DNA of 64,000 nt from Clostridium sp. CAG:914 (GTDB taxonomy: Bacteria > Bacillota_I > Bacilli_A > RF39 > UBA660): the NCBI GenBank assembly GCA_000437895.1, contig FR902162.1:85232-149231 (forward strand). Direction: 5' to 3'. Below, piece by piece: positions 52,644 to 61,568 of the stretch. Position 1 is the first letter of the stretch. The number at the start of each line of letters is the position of its first letter. The translations under genes were made by a program, and so were the position numbers. The notes beneath the pieces are model-generated. The model was not told the DNA's origin and made no database searches. It saw nothing but the letters and a program-made list of their open reading frames with translations.

Positions 52644-53360
52644 ATGTCAGGACATTCAAAATGGTCTACTATCAAAAGAAAAAAAGGGGCAATAGATGCC
52701 GAAAGAAGTAAAATCTTTCAAAAACTAGCCAAAGAATTATATGTCGCAGCAAAAAGTGGTGATCCAGATCCTATAAATAATGCTCAACTTAGAATGGTTA
52801 TAGAGAAAGCTAAAGCTAGTAATATGCCAAAAAGTAATATTGAATCTGCTATTGCTAAAGCTATGAATAAAAATAATTCTGAAAACTATGAAGAAGTTAG
52901 ATATGAAGGATATGGTCCAGCGGGTATTGCTATTATGGTTGATTGTCTAACTGATAATAAGAATAGAACAGCAAGTTTTGTTAGAAGTACATTTACAAAG
53001 AAAAATGGTAATTTAGGAACAGATGGCTCTGTAAGCTATATGTTTAAGAGAAAAGGACTTATTGTATTAGAAAATGTATATGAAGAAAATAAATTTTTAG
53101 AAGATGCTCTAAATTTACCAGTTTTAGATGTACTTTATGATGATGATATAATTATTTATACAAAACCTGAAGATTTTATTATGGTTAAAGAAGAACTAGA
53201 AAAAAATGGTTATGATAAATTTATAACAAGTGAAGTAACATTTATACCAGATAATTATATAAAACTAAATGAGGAAGAAGAAGAAAAAGTCTTATCTTTA
53301 ATTGAATCATTAGAAGAAATAGAAGATGTACAAAATGTATATCATAATTTAGAGATGTAG
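52644..53360 (+). CDS. yebC: YebC/PmpR-family protein (TACO1-like)
   Basis: 238 residues, the family length. It begins with the hallmark SGHSKWSTIKRKKGAIDAER and continues with the three-domain YebC pattern (EGYGPAGIAIMVDCLTDN near 85). Family members act as transcription regulators or, as newer work shows for related proteins, as translation factors that relieve stalls at proline runs. AGAGGTG precedes the ATG. Confidence 0.93.
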   Translation: MSGHSKWSTIKRKKGAIDAERSKIFQKLAKELYVAAKSGDPDPINNAQLRMVIEKAKASNMPKSNIESAIAKAMNKNNSENYEEVRYEGYGPAGIAIMVDCLTDNKNRTASFVRSTFTKKNGNLGTDGSVSYMFKRKGLIVLENVYEENKFLEDALNLPVLDVLYDDDIIIYTKPEDFIMVKEELEKNGYDKFITSEVTFIPDNYIKLNEEEEEKVLSLIESLEEIEDVQNVYHNLEM

Positions 53361-53367
53361 GTGTAAT

Positions 53368-53559
53368 ATGGAAAATGAATTTATTAAAGAAAGAGATTCT
53401 ATAATTTCAGAAATAGGAACACTATCTAGTGAAGAATTATGTAGAGCCGGTATTTCACTAGAAGAATATATGAATCCCAATGCAAATACTATAGAAAAAC
53501 TATTAGAATATGCCAATAGTGAATTTAGTCAAATATCAATTTATAATAATGAAAAATAA
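53368..53559 (+). CDS. Small acidic protein, unknown
   Basis: 63 residues, mainly helical and acidic (EFIKERDSIISEIGTLSSEEL, SLEEYMNPNANTIEKLLEYA). No family recognised. It begins seven bases after yebC, behind GTAGGTG, and precedes a prepilin gene, with which it likely shares a transcript. Confidence 0.55.
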   Translation: MENEFIKERDSIISEIGTLSSEELCRAGISLEEYMNPNANTIEKLLEYANSEFSQISIYNNEK

Positions 53560-53586
53560 TAATTAATATATAATGGATGGTGACAT

Positions 53587-54018
53587 ATGATATTAAATAA
53601 AAAAGGTTTTACATTGATAGAATTACTAGCCACGATAATAATTCTATCTATAATTTTTACAATAACAATATCGGTAGTCAATGTAGCGATTAATAAAGCT
53701 AAGAAAAAATCTCAAGAATTAACAATTCAAAACATTGAAAAACAAGCTATTAATTACATATCAGAAGAAATGAATCAAAGTATATGGACAGAAAATTCTG
53801 CTAATACTAATTCAGAATATCAATGTATAACAATTCAAAATTTAATAGATGCAGGATACTTAAAACAAAGTGATATAGAAAAAAATAAAGATATAATTTC
53901 TTCAGAAATGTATATAGAAGTTATTAGAAATAAAAAAAATAAAGTAATAATAAGTCAAACATTAGTAAATAATAACTCTGTAAAGTATCTTTGCCCATAT
54001 ATTCCTATTGAAAAATAA
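53587..54018 (+). CDS. Type IV prepilin-like protein
   Basis: 143 residues. MILNKKG precedes FTLIELLATIIILSIIFTI with Glu at +5. The mature part has a charged helical spacer (NKAKKKSQELTIQNIEKQA) and two cysteines (near 80 and 138), typical of a small pilin head. It lies alone between a small gene and lepA, with a terminator at its end. Confidence 0.87.
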   Translation: MILNKKGFTLIELLATIIILSIIFTITISVVNVAINKAKKKSQELTIQNIEKQAINYISEEMNQSIWTENSANTNSEYQCITIQNLIDAGYLKQSDIEKNKDIISSEMYIEVIRNKKNKVIISQTLVNNNSVKYLCPYIPIEK

Positions 54019-54040
54019 AGAGTAAATTTAAAAAATAACA

Positions 54041-54064
54041 AAGAACAAAAATATTTGTTCTTTT
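54041..54064 (+). terminator. Terminator after the prepilin gene
   Basis: AAGAACAAA (54041-54049) pairs with TTTGTTCTT (54054-54062), loop AATA, followed by T-rich sequence. It partly overlaps the lepA -35 box. Confidence 0.78.
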
Positions 54065-54083
54065 GTTCTAGTCGTGTTATAAT
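54055..54083 (+). promoter_or_regulatory. Promoter for lepA
   Basis: TTGTTC at 54055-54060, a 17-base spacer and TATAAT at 54078-54083, with TGT before it (extended -10). Confidence 0.68.
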
Positions 54084-54100
54084 TTTTAAGAGGGTTAATT

Positions 54101-55897
54101 ATGGATATAAATAAAATTAGAAATTTTTGTATAATAGCACATATTGATCATGGTAAAAGTACTTTAGCTGATAGAATACTTGAGTATACACATGCTGTTA
54201 GTACAAGAGATATGAAAGAACAAATACTTGACAGTATGGATATTGAAAGAGAAAGAGGCATTACTATAAAACTTAATGCTGTTAGATTAAACTATAATGG
54301 ATATGTATTGAATCTAATAGACACTCCAGGACATGTTGATTTTGCTTATGAAGTATCTAGATCAATGGCTGCATGTGAAGGTGCTATTCTTGTCGTAGAC
54401 GCCACACAAGGAATAGAGGCACAAACTTTAGCTAATGTATATTTAGCATTAGAAAATAATTTAGAAATAATACCAGTTATAAACAAAATAGATTTACCAA
54501 ATGCTGATATAGATGAAAGAATTATAGAACTTAATAAAACATTTGGTTTTAAAAAAGAAGAAATAATTTTAACATCTGGAAAAACAGGTGTAGGTGTAGA
54601 TAAACTAATTGATGCAGTTATAGAAAGAATACCACATCCTAAAGTAAAATATAATGATAATTTATTAAGATGTCTAATTTTTGATAGTTATTTTGATGCT
54701 TACTTAGGAGTAATTTCTTTAATAAGGGTAGTATCTGGTACTATTAGTAATAAATCTAGAATAAAAATGATGACAACTAATTCATCTTATGATGTAACTG
54801 AACTAGGTTATCATACTCCAAAAAAAGAAATAGTAACTACCTTATCAGCAGGAGAAGTAGGTTATGTATGTGCAAGTATTAAAGAAATAGACAAAGTTAA
54901 TGTAGGAGATACCATAACTTTAGAAAATAATCCAGCTAGTGAATTATTACCAGGTTATAAAAAAATGATGCCTATGGTTTTCTGTGGAATATATCCAATA
55001 GATTCTAAAAAATATCCTAATTTAAGGGAAGCATTAGAAAAATTAAAATTAAACGATGCCTCACTAATATTTGAACCAGAAACTTCTAGTACATTAGGTT
55101 TTGGATTTAGAACAGGATTTTTAGGATTACTTCACTTAGATATAATAACAGAACGTATAGAAAGAGAATTTAATATTGAAATAATAGCTACTTCGCCATC
55201 TGTTAACTATGAAATAGAATTAACCGATAAAAGTATTATATACATAGATAATCCAGCTGAATTTCCAGAAAAAGTACGTATCAATTCAATAAAAGAACCA
55301 TTTATTAAAACAAATATATTTGTACCTAACGAATATATAGGAAGTATTATGGAATTATGTCAAGATAAAAGAGGAATATATATAAGTACAGAATATATTG
55401 ATACATCAAGAGTAAATATTCACTATGAATTACCATTATCTGAAATAGTATATGATTTTTTTGATAAATTAAAGAGTTATACAAAAGGATATGCTTCTTT
55501 TGATTATGAATTAATTGGATATAAAGAAAGCGATTTAGTTAAAATGGATATATTATTAAATGGTGATATTGTAGATGCCCTATCTGTAATAGTACACAAG
55601 GATTTTGCATATAAAAGAGGAAGAATTATCGTAGATAACTTAAAAGAACTAATACCAAGACAAATGTTTGAAGTTCCTATTCAAGCTGTAATTGGTTCAA
55701 AAGTTATTGCTCGTAGTGATATAAAAGCAATGCGAAAAGATGTATTAGCAAAATGTTATGGTGGAGATATAACAAGAAAAAGGAAATTATTAGAAAAGCA
55801 GAAAGAAGGTAAAAAGAAAATGAAAATGATAGGTAAAGTAGAAATACCTTCTGATGCCTTCTTATCAATATTAAAAAGTGATGAAATTAGAAAGTAG
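54101..55897 (+). CDS. lepA: Elongation factor 4 (LepA)
   Basis: 598 residues. GTPase motifs: [35 protein letters not shown] and NKIDLPNAD. The LepA-specific C-terminal domain is present ([22 protein letters not shown]). LepA acts on ribosomes during initiation and stress. AGAGGG precedes the ATG. The Nudix gene follows after seven bases. Confidence 0.97.
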   Translation: MDINKIRNFCIIAHIDHGKSTLADRILEYTHAVSTRDMKEQILDSMDIERERGITIKLNAVRLNYNGYVLNLIDTPGHVDFAYEVSRSMAACEGAILVVDATQGIEAQTLANVYLALENNLEIIPVINKIDLPNADIDERIIELNKTFGFKKEEIILTSGKTGVGVDKLIDAVIERIPHPKVKYNDNLLRCLIFDSYFDAYLGVISLIRVVSGTISNKSRIKMMTTNSSYDVTELGYHTPKKEIVTTLSAGEVGYVCASIKEIDKVNVGDTITLENNPASELLPGYKKMMPMVFCGIYPIDSKKYPNLREALEKLKLNDASLIFEPETSSTLGFGFRTGFLGLLHLDIITERIEREFNIEIIATSPSVNYEIELTDKSIIYIDNPAEFPEKVRINSIKEPFIKTNIFVPNEYIGSIMELCQDKRGIYISTEYIDTSRVNIHYELPLSEIVYDFFDKLKSYTKGYASFDYELIGYKESDLVKMDILLNGDIVDALSVIVHKDFAYKRGRIIVDNLKELIPRQMFEVPIQAVIGSKVIARSDIKAMRKDVLAKCYGGDITRKRKLLEKQKEGKKKMKMIGKVEIPSDAFLSILKSDEIRK

Positions 55898-55904
55898 TGA
55901 TAGT

Positions 55905-56483
55905 ATGAGTTTAAAGGAAAATATTGAGTCTTTTATACCTTACAATATTCAAGAAGAAAATGATAAAAAGTTAATTCTTAAATATATAGATATGTTTCCT
56001 GATATATTAACACGTGATAATAAATTATGCCATTTTACTGCTTCTAATTGGATAGTAAACAAAGATAGAACCAAGGTCTTAATGGCATATCATAATATAT
56101 ATAATTCATGGGCTTGGACAGGAGGACATGCTGATGGAGATGAAGACTTATTACATGTTTCAATAAAAGAAGCACATGAAGAAACAGGAATAAATAATCT
56201 AAAGGTGTTAAGTGATGGAATTTTTAGTATAGAAATTTTACCAGTATCAGCACATATAAAAAGAGGACATTTTGTTTCTTCACATTTACATCTTAATTGT
56301 ACATATCTTTTTGAAGCTAATGAAGAAGATGAAATAAGAATTAAGGAAGATGAAAATAGTGGTGTATCATGGATAGATATAGATAAAACTATTGAAGTTA
56401 GTCAGGAAGAACAAATGAAAGTGATATATCAAAAATTAAATGATAAATTAAGAATTATTGATAATAAAGGAAGTGAGCAGTAA
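55905..56483 (+). CDS. Nudix hydrolase
   Basis: 192 residues from ATG 55905. The Nudix box is GHADGDEDLLHVSIKEAHEE plus TGI, with Lys at the usual Arg position of REUXEE. The preceding segment (ASNWIVNKDRTKVLMAYH) supports the fold. Nudix enzymes clip nucleoside diphosphate-linked substrates; the exact one is unknown. Earlier in-frame starts at 55878 and 55881 overlap lepA; the chosen start is a judgement, as the upstream site (TAGTGAT) is weak. Confidence 0.85.
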   Translation: MSLKENIESFIPYNIQEENDKKLILKYIDMFPDILTRDNKLCHFTASNWIVNKDRTKVLMAYHNIYNSWAWTGGHADGDEDLLHVSIKEAHEETGINNLKVLSDGIFSIEILPVSAHIKRGHFVSSHLHLNCTYLFEANEEDEIRIKEDENSGVSWIDIDKTIEVSQEEQMKVIYQKLNDKLRIIDNKGSEQ

Positions 56484-57901
56484 TGAATTTACCCAATTTA
56501 AAAGATGCTAAAGTAAGAACTAAAAATCAAGTTAATATTAAATATGGAGAATATGATATACCAGAAAATATGGAAAATATTGGCCATGGAAAATATTATT
56601 ATATATTAACTTATGGATGCCAAATGAATGTCCATGATTCTGAGAATATCAGTGCTATTATGGAAGATATGTCCTATAAAAAAGCAGATGACATGGAAAA
56701 TGCCAATGTTATCATTGTTAATACATGTGCCATTAGAGAAAATGCTCATAATAAAGTATCAGGAATGTTAGGAAGAATAAAACATTTAAAAAATATAAAA
56801 AAAGATATTATTGTTATGTTCTGTGGGTGTATGGCTCAAGAAGAAAGTGTTGTTAACACATTAAAAGAAAAATATAAATGGATAGATATTATTTTTGGAA
56901 CACATAATATACATAAAATACCAGAATATTTATCAAATGTAATTAATAATCACGAAAGAGAAATAAATGTTTATAGTATTGAAGGAGATATTATTGAAAA
57001 TGTTCCTGTTAAAAGAGATTCTAATGTTAAAGCATGGGTTAATATTATGTATGGCTGTGACAAATTTTGTACCTACTGTATAGTACCATATACAAGAGGA
57101 AAGCAAAGAAGCAGATTACCAGAAGATATACTAAGTGAATGTGAAGAATTATATAATAGTAATTATCAAGAAGTAACATTACTTGGTCAAAATGTTACAG
57201 CCTATGGAAAAGATTTAAACATTAACTACAATATGGCAAATTTACTTTCAGATGTAGCAAAAATAGGCATACCACGAGTTAGATTTATTACCTCTCATCC
57301 ATGGGACTTCACTGATGAAATGATAGAAGTTATAGCAGCATATCCAAATATTATGCCATATATTCATTTACCAATACAATCTGGTTCTGACAGAATACTT
57401 AAACTAATGGGTAGAAAATACAATACCAAAGAATACTTAGAACTAGTTGATAAACTAAGAAAAAAAATACCTAATGTAAGCATAACAACAGATATCATCG
57501 TAGGATTCCCAGGAGAAACAAAAGAAGACTTCCAAAAGACTTTAGATATAGTTAATGAAGTAAAATATGATTTAGCTTATACCTTTATTTTTTCCAAAAG
57601 AGTAGGAACACCAGCTGAAAAAATGGAAGATAATGTAAGTTTAGAAGAAAAAAAAGAAAGACTTGAAGAATTAAATCAACTAATAAATAAATATGCCAAA
57701 GAAAGTAATGATAGATTAAAAGGACAAATAGTACCAGTTCTAATTGAATCAGAAAGTGATAAAAAAGGAAAAATGATGGGATATACCGATACAATGAAAT
57801 TAGTTAATGTTAATATTGGAAAAGAATATATTGGTAAAATTATCAATGTAAAAATAACAGAAACTAAAACGTGGTCCATTGAGGGGGAACTTTGTGAATA
57901 G
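56483..57901 (+). CDS. miaB: tRNA-2-methylthio-N6-dimethylallyladenosine synthase MiaB
   Basis: 472 residues. The N-terminal auxiliary Fe-S cysteines are in YGCQMNVHDSE, NTCAIREN and GCMAQEE. The radical SAM motif is CDKFCTYCIVPYTRG, and a C-terminal TRAM domain ends the protein. MiaB adds a methylthio group at A37 of tRNAs reading UNN codons. It overlaps the Nudix stop by one base and the ricA start by eight, as in Bacillus (ymcB-ymcA). Confidence 0.96.
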   Translation: MNLPNLKDAKVRTKNQVNIKYGEYDIPENMENIGHGKYYYILTYGCQMNVHDSENISAIMEDMSYKKADDMENANVIIVNTCAIRENAHNKVSGMLGRIKHLKNIKKDIIVMFCGCMAQEESVVNTLKEKYKWIDIIFGTHNIHKIPEYLSNVINNHEREINVYSIEGDIIENVPVKRDSNVKAWVNIMYGCDKFCTYCIVPYTRGKQRSRLPEDILSECEELYNSNYQEVTLLGQNVTAYGKDLNINYNMANLLSDVAKIGIPRVRFITSHPWDFTDEMIEVIAAYPNIMPYIHLPIQSGSDRILKLMGRKYNTKEYLELVDKLRKKIPNVSITTDIIVGFPGETKEDFQKTLDIVNEVKYDLAYTFIFSKRVGTPAEKMEDNVSLEEKKERLEELNQLINKYAKESNDRLKGQIVPVLIESESDKKGKMMGYTDTMKLVNVNIGKEYIGKIINVKITETKTWSIEGELCE

Positions 57902-58217
57902 TTTAGAAAAATTATATAAATCTATTGAAGAAAGTAAGCTATATAAAGATTATAAAAAAATTAGTACTATTTTAGAAGAAGATGATAGTATTCAAAAATT
58001 AATTAATGAAATAAAAGATTTAGAAAAAGAAGCAACTTTATTAGAATATAAAGGAGATATTAAGTATAAAGAAATAGATAAAATTATTGAGAAAAAGATG
58101 TTAGAATTAAAAAATAATCAAATTTATATAGAATATATGAATAAAATGGAAGAGTTTAATAATGTATTAAAAGAAAGTTCTAATATTATAGAATCTTATA
58201 TTGAGGAGAAAGTATGA
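57894..58217 (+). CDS. ricA: YmcA/RicA, Y-complex subunit
   Basis: 107 residues from a GTG start. A helical YlbF/YmcA-type sequence (SIEESKLYKDYKKIS, QIYIEYMNKMEEFNNVLKESSNI). Together with RicF (9159) and RicT (not in the window) it would form the Y-complex that controls RNase Y. GTG 57894 follows GAGGGGG by six bases; the in-frame TTG at 57879 would overlap that site. Position after miaB is the same as in Bacillus. Confidence 0.85.
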   Translation: MNSLEKLYKSIEESKLYKDYKKISTILEEDDSIQKLINEIKDLEKEATLLEYKGDIKYKEIDKIIEKKMLELKNNQIYIEYMNKMEEFNNVLKESSNIIESYIEEKV

Positions 58218-59332
58218 AAGTGTTATTATTATCTTGCTCTACTGGTGGAGGACATGATGCAGCAGCAAAAGCTTTAATTGAAGAATTTAATGAACGTAAT
58301 ATTGAAGCTATACGAATAGATTCTATAGAACTAACCAGTAAAAAATTTTCTAGAAAAGTAGATAATTTATATATTGATATGGTAAAGAAAAGACCAAATT
58401 TATTTAAAAAAGTATATCACTTAGGAGAACTATATGGTAAACTAAAAATAAAAAGTCCAGTATATGGAATAAACAAGTTTTTCAGTGGTAATCTAGTAGA
58501 TTACATAACTAGTAACAATTTTGATTTAGTAATATGTACTCATCTATATCCAGCAGAGACACTTACTTCCATTAGAAAGAAAAATGATAAAATAAAGTTC
58601 ATTAATGTTGCTACTGATTACGTATGTATACCATTTTGGGAAGAAACTAATCCAGATTACTTTGTTATACCAAGCAGTGAGTTAATAGAAGACTTCACAA
58701 GTAAAGGAATACCTAGCGAGAAAATATTACCATTTGGAATACCAGTATCACCTAAGTTTAATATTAAATATACTAAAAAAGAAGCCAGAAGACAATTATC
58801 ATTACCAGTAAACGGGAAAATAGCATTAATTATGGCAGGAAGTATGGGTTATGGTAATATTATTGACACAATAAATAGAATATTAGATAAATACAAAAAA
58901 GAATTAAATATTGTAGTTATATGTGGTAATAATAAAAAAATGAAAACAGAAATAACAAAAAAATTTAACAACTCTAACTTATATGTATTTGGTTATACAG
59001 ATAACGTAAATATTTTTATGGATGCTAGTGACATGATATTGACCAAACCAGGTGGACTTACTAGTACAGAAGTTGCTGTTAAAAATATTCCAGTAATATT
59101 TACAGAGCCTATTCCAGGATGTGAAACATATAATGCAAGATTCTTTGAAAAAAGACAAATGGCTTTTTGGGCAATGGATAGTAAAGACATATTACTATAT
59201 ATGGATATGATTCTAAATGATAAGAGTGTATGTGATAATATGAATAATATGCAAAATAAATTTATAAATAAACAAGCAACATCAGATATTGTAGATTTTG
59301 CTATAAAAAATTATAAAAAAGATGCCTCATAA
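58214..59332 (+). CDS. MGDG-synthase/UgtP-like glycosyltransferase
   Basis: 372 residues with GT-B fold. N-terminal LSCSTGGGHDAAAKAL is diagnostic of the diacylglycerol glucosyl/galactosyltransferase family (MurG-related, GT28). The nucleotide-sugar site is LTKPGGLTSTEVAVKNIPVIF. It probably adds sugar to diacylglycerol, giving glycolipids that anchor lipoteichoic acid. It overlaps ricA by four bases. A terminator follows. Confidence 0.92.
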   Translation: MKVLLLSCSTGGGHDAAAKALIEEFNERNIEAIRIDSIELTSKKFSRKVDNLYIDMVKKRPNLFKKVYHLGELYGKLKIKSPVYGINKFFSGNLVDYITSNNFDLVICTHLYPAETLTSIRKKNDKIKFINVATDYVCIPFWEETNPDYFVIPSSELIEDFTSKGIPSEKILPFGIPVSPKFNIKYTKKEARRQLSLPVNGKIALIMAGSMGYGNIIDTINRILDKYKKELNIVVICGNNKKMKTEITKKFNNSNLYVFGYTDNVNIFMDASDMILTKPGGLTSTEVAVKNIPVIFTEPIPGCETYNARFFEKRQMAFWAMDSKDILLYMDMILNDKSVCDNMNNMQNKFINKQATSDIVDFAIKNYKKDAS

Positions 59333-59336
59333 AAAT

Positions 59337-59357
59337 TGAGAATTTATTCTCATTTTT
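59337..59357 (+). terminator. Terminator after the glycosyltransferase gene
   Basis: TGAGAA (59337-59342) pairs with TTCTCA (59347-59352), loop TTTA, then five T. Confidence 0.82.
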
Positions 59358-59395
59358 ATTTTTAATAAGCTAATATCTATCATTAAAAATTTTAG

Positions 59396-59424
59396 TTGAC
59401 AAATCCTAATGTTTATTGTATTAT
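59396..59424 (+). promoter_or_regulatory. Promoter for the sigma factor gene
   Basis: TTGACA at 59396-59401, a 17-base spacer and TATTAT at 59419-59424. AGGGGG follows 12 bases downstream, at 59436-59441. Confidence 0.82.
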
Positions 59425-59448
59425 ATTAAGCCACTAGGGGGTAAGTTT

Positions 59449-60393
59449 ATGAGTAATGGAATAATTAATTATTATTATACAGAAATTCATCAAGAACAAT
59501 ATGAACCACTTGATGATGAAATTGTTAAAGCTTTATTTGCAAAATACAGAAGAACTGGAGATATAACCATTAGAGATACATTAATAACACATAATTTAAG
59601 GTTAGTTTGTAATGTAGTAAGAAAGTATAAAGGAGTTTATAATTATGATCGAGATTTCATTAAAGATATATTTCAAGCAGGAAATATTGGATTAATGAGA
59701 GCCGTTGATTTGTTTGATCCTGAGAAAGGATATAAGTTTTCTACATATGCATATCATTGTATAGATACAGAAATAATTAGATTAATTGGGAATTCAGATA
59801 TTATGAAGATCAGTGGAGACAAAAAAAGAGAAATTTATAGACTTAGTAGAGCGATGGGAAAATTATATCAAAAACTATGCAGAGAACCAAGTAAAGAAGA
59901 ATTAGCAGAATTTTTAGAAATATCAGTTGAAGAATTAGAAAAATTATATAGAATAATGTTATTATTAAATAGTCCAAGTCTTAATGAAAAAATAGGAAAA
60001 GGTGATCAATTACCACAAGATGAATTAGGTGATTTGATTCCTAGTTATTCATCTGATCCAAATAATATTGTGGAAATGATAATGGAAAAAAGAAGACCTG
60101 AAATTGTAGAAATATTATTAAACAATTCAAATTTGACAGAAAAAGAAAGAAAAATAATTGATATGTATTTTGGGCTTAATGGAAATAATAGTCATACTTT
60201 AACAGAAATAGGTAGTATGTTAGGCATTTCCCGTGAAAGAATAAGACAAATAAAAAATAATGCACTTGAAAAAATGAAAAATTGTTCAAATAGAAATAAA
60301 TTTGAAGCAGAATATTATATAAGTGATGATAAAACATTTAATGTACGAAGTTATAGAAAAGCAAGATGTGCACCGGAAGGCATTATGTATTAA
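59449..60393 (+). CDS. Alternative sigma-70 family sigma factor
   Basis: 314 residues from ATG 59449. Region 2 is clear (RDTLITHNLRLVCNVVRKY, GNIGLMRAVDLFDPEKGYKF), region 3 follows (REPSKEELAEFLEISVEELEKL), and region 4 ends with HTLTEIGSMLGISRERIRQI. Region 2.4 reads YAYHCIDTEIIRLIGN where RpoD has YATWWIRQAI, so promoter choice differs from the housekeeping factor. It is not a match to SigF, SigG, SigE or SigK by pattern. AGGGGGT precedes the start. An unknown gene with a similar -35 lies downstream. Confidence 0.85.
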   Translation: MSNGIINYYYTEIHQEQYEPLDDEIVKALFAKYRRTGDITIRDTLITHNLRLVCNVVRKYKGVYNYDRDFIKDIFQAGNIGLMRAVDLFDPEKGYKFSTYAYHCIDTEIIRLIGNSDIMKISGDKKREIYRLSRAMGKLYQKLCREPSKEELAEFLEISVEELEKLYRIMLLLNSPSLNEKIGKGDQLPQDELGDLIPSYSSDPNNIVEMIMEKRRPEIVEILLNNSNLTEKERKIIDMYFGLNGNNSHTLTEIGSMLGISRERIRQIKNNALEKMKNCSNRNKFEAEYYISDDKTFNVRSYRKARCAPEGIMY

Positions 60394-60403
60394 TGCTTTT
60401 TTT
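60378..60403 (+). terminator. Terminator overlapping the sigma gene end
   Basis: GCATTA (60380-60385) pairs with TAATGC (60391-60396), extended by G-U and A-T pairs, followed by a T run. The arms include the stop codon. Confidence 0.82.
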
Positions 60404-60424
60404 GTTATCTTTTTTTTGTTGCCG

Positions 60425-60453
60425 TTGACATTTTTCATTTCTTATGATAAGAT
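60425..60453 (+). promoter_or_regulatory. Promoter for the gene at 60481
   Basis: TTGACA at 60425-60430, a 17-base spacer and a weak TAAGAT at 60448-60453. A strong AAGGGGGG follows. Confidence 0.6.
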
Positions 60454-60480
60454 ACAAAGTCAATTAAGGGGGGAAACTAA

Positions 60481-61518
60481 ATGTATAGTATTAAAACAGT
60501 TGAAGCATATATTAAAGGGGAAGATATTGAAAAATATACTATCGAAGAATTGGAAAATGATCCTACGTTTATGCGTATGATTGTTTTAGCAACAAATGAT
60601 AAGAATATATACAATTTATGCTCAGAAAAAGTTAAACTAGATTATGAATTTGTTAAAATGATGATAAAAAGATTTAAAAATGATTTAAATTTTGTTTGTC
60701 AAGTAGCAAATTATTACTTAGAAAATTCGAGTAATGAAGGACAAAATTTAGAGCTTCTTATTATAATGCGCGGATTAACTAATGGTAAAGAAGAACAAGA
60801 AGAACAATTTATAAAATATAGTTTAAAATTAGAGTGTTTTTATAGTTTTCATAGAATTATGGCTTCAGAAGTAAAAAAAGAAAATAAATGTGAAGACAAA
60901 AATTCATTTAATAATATAGTAGGAATGGGTTTCTTTGCCTTATTAGAAGATTTTGGAAATAGTGAATTAGTATTAAACTTTTTTGCTAAAAGATTTATTG
61001 GAGAAATTCTTGACACAATTAATTTAGAAAAAAGATTACACCAACACTTTAATAATTTTGAAGAATTAGAGAAAAAAGGAATAAATAATTATATTATTGA
61101 CCTATTAAATGAATTTGATACATGTTTATGTAACTACGTATTATCACACTCTTATCTTTTAGAAATATTAAGAAAAAAAATCTTTGCTATTAAGAAAAAA
61201 TGGATATATTTTGATTTAAGAAATAGAGAATTAAAAATAGACTGGATTATTTATTATATTCAAGATTATGTAAAAAAACATGAAGAAGACTTTAGATTTC
61301 CAGATTGTTTTATCATTGATTATATTGCAGCAAATTTAAATATTCCAGAATTAAAAGAATATGCTTCTGATATGGATATGGAATATATGAAAATATTAAA
61401 TATTAAAGAATTAAATCATCTAAATATAATGTTAAAAACAATTAGAAAAATAATAAATAACAATGTATTTGAACCACCTAAAGAAGAACAAAGTTCAAGC
61501 AAGAAAAAATTAAAATAA
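60481..61518 (+). CDS. Unknown helical protein
   Basis: 345 residues, soluble and almost entirely helical, rich in aromatic and charged residues. I do not recognise it. An early repeat-like segment (DPTFMRMIVLATND then LDYEFVKMMIKRFKND) recalls alpha-helical repeat proteins such as DUF4116, but too weakly for a call. Cysteines are common (about eight). The C-terminus is polar and basic (EEQSSSKKKLK). It follows the sigma gene in a separate unit with its own promoter. Confidence 0.65.
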   Translation: MYSIKTVEAYIKGEDIEKYTIEELENDPTFMRMIVLATNDKNIYNLCSEKVKLDYEFVKMMIKRFKNDLNFVCQVANYYLENSSNEGQNLELLIIMRGLTNGKEEQEEQFIKYSLKLECFYSFHRIMASEVKKENKCEDKNSFNNIVGMGFFALLEDFGNSELVLNFFAKRFIGEILDTINLEKRLHQHFNNFEELEKKGINNYIIDLLNEFDTCLCNYVLSHSYLLEILRKKIFAIKKKWIYFDLRNRELKIDWIIYYIQDYVKKHEEDFRFPDCFIIDYIAANLNIPELKEYASDMDMEYMKILNIKELNHLNIMLKTIRKIINNNVFEPPKEEQSSSKKKLK

Positions 61519-61539
61519 TTATAAATATATATAATACTA

Positions 61540-61548
61540 TGTTATAAT
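61540..61548 (+). promoter_or_regulatory. Extended -10 box for the acyl-adenylating enzyme gene
   Basis: TGTTATAAT at 61540-61548, 20 bases before the ATG; no good -35 box was seen. Confidence 0.5.
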
Positions 61549-61568
61549 TAAAATAAAGGAGTGTAAGA

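Noticed and set aside
57585..57794. Antisense hydrophobic reading frames opposite miaB and other genes
   Set aside because: They mirror the lysine- and asparagine-rich coding strand; such frames arise commonly in AT-rich genomes and have no ribosome sites.
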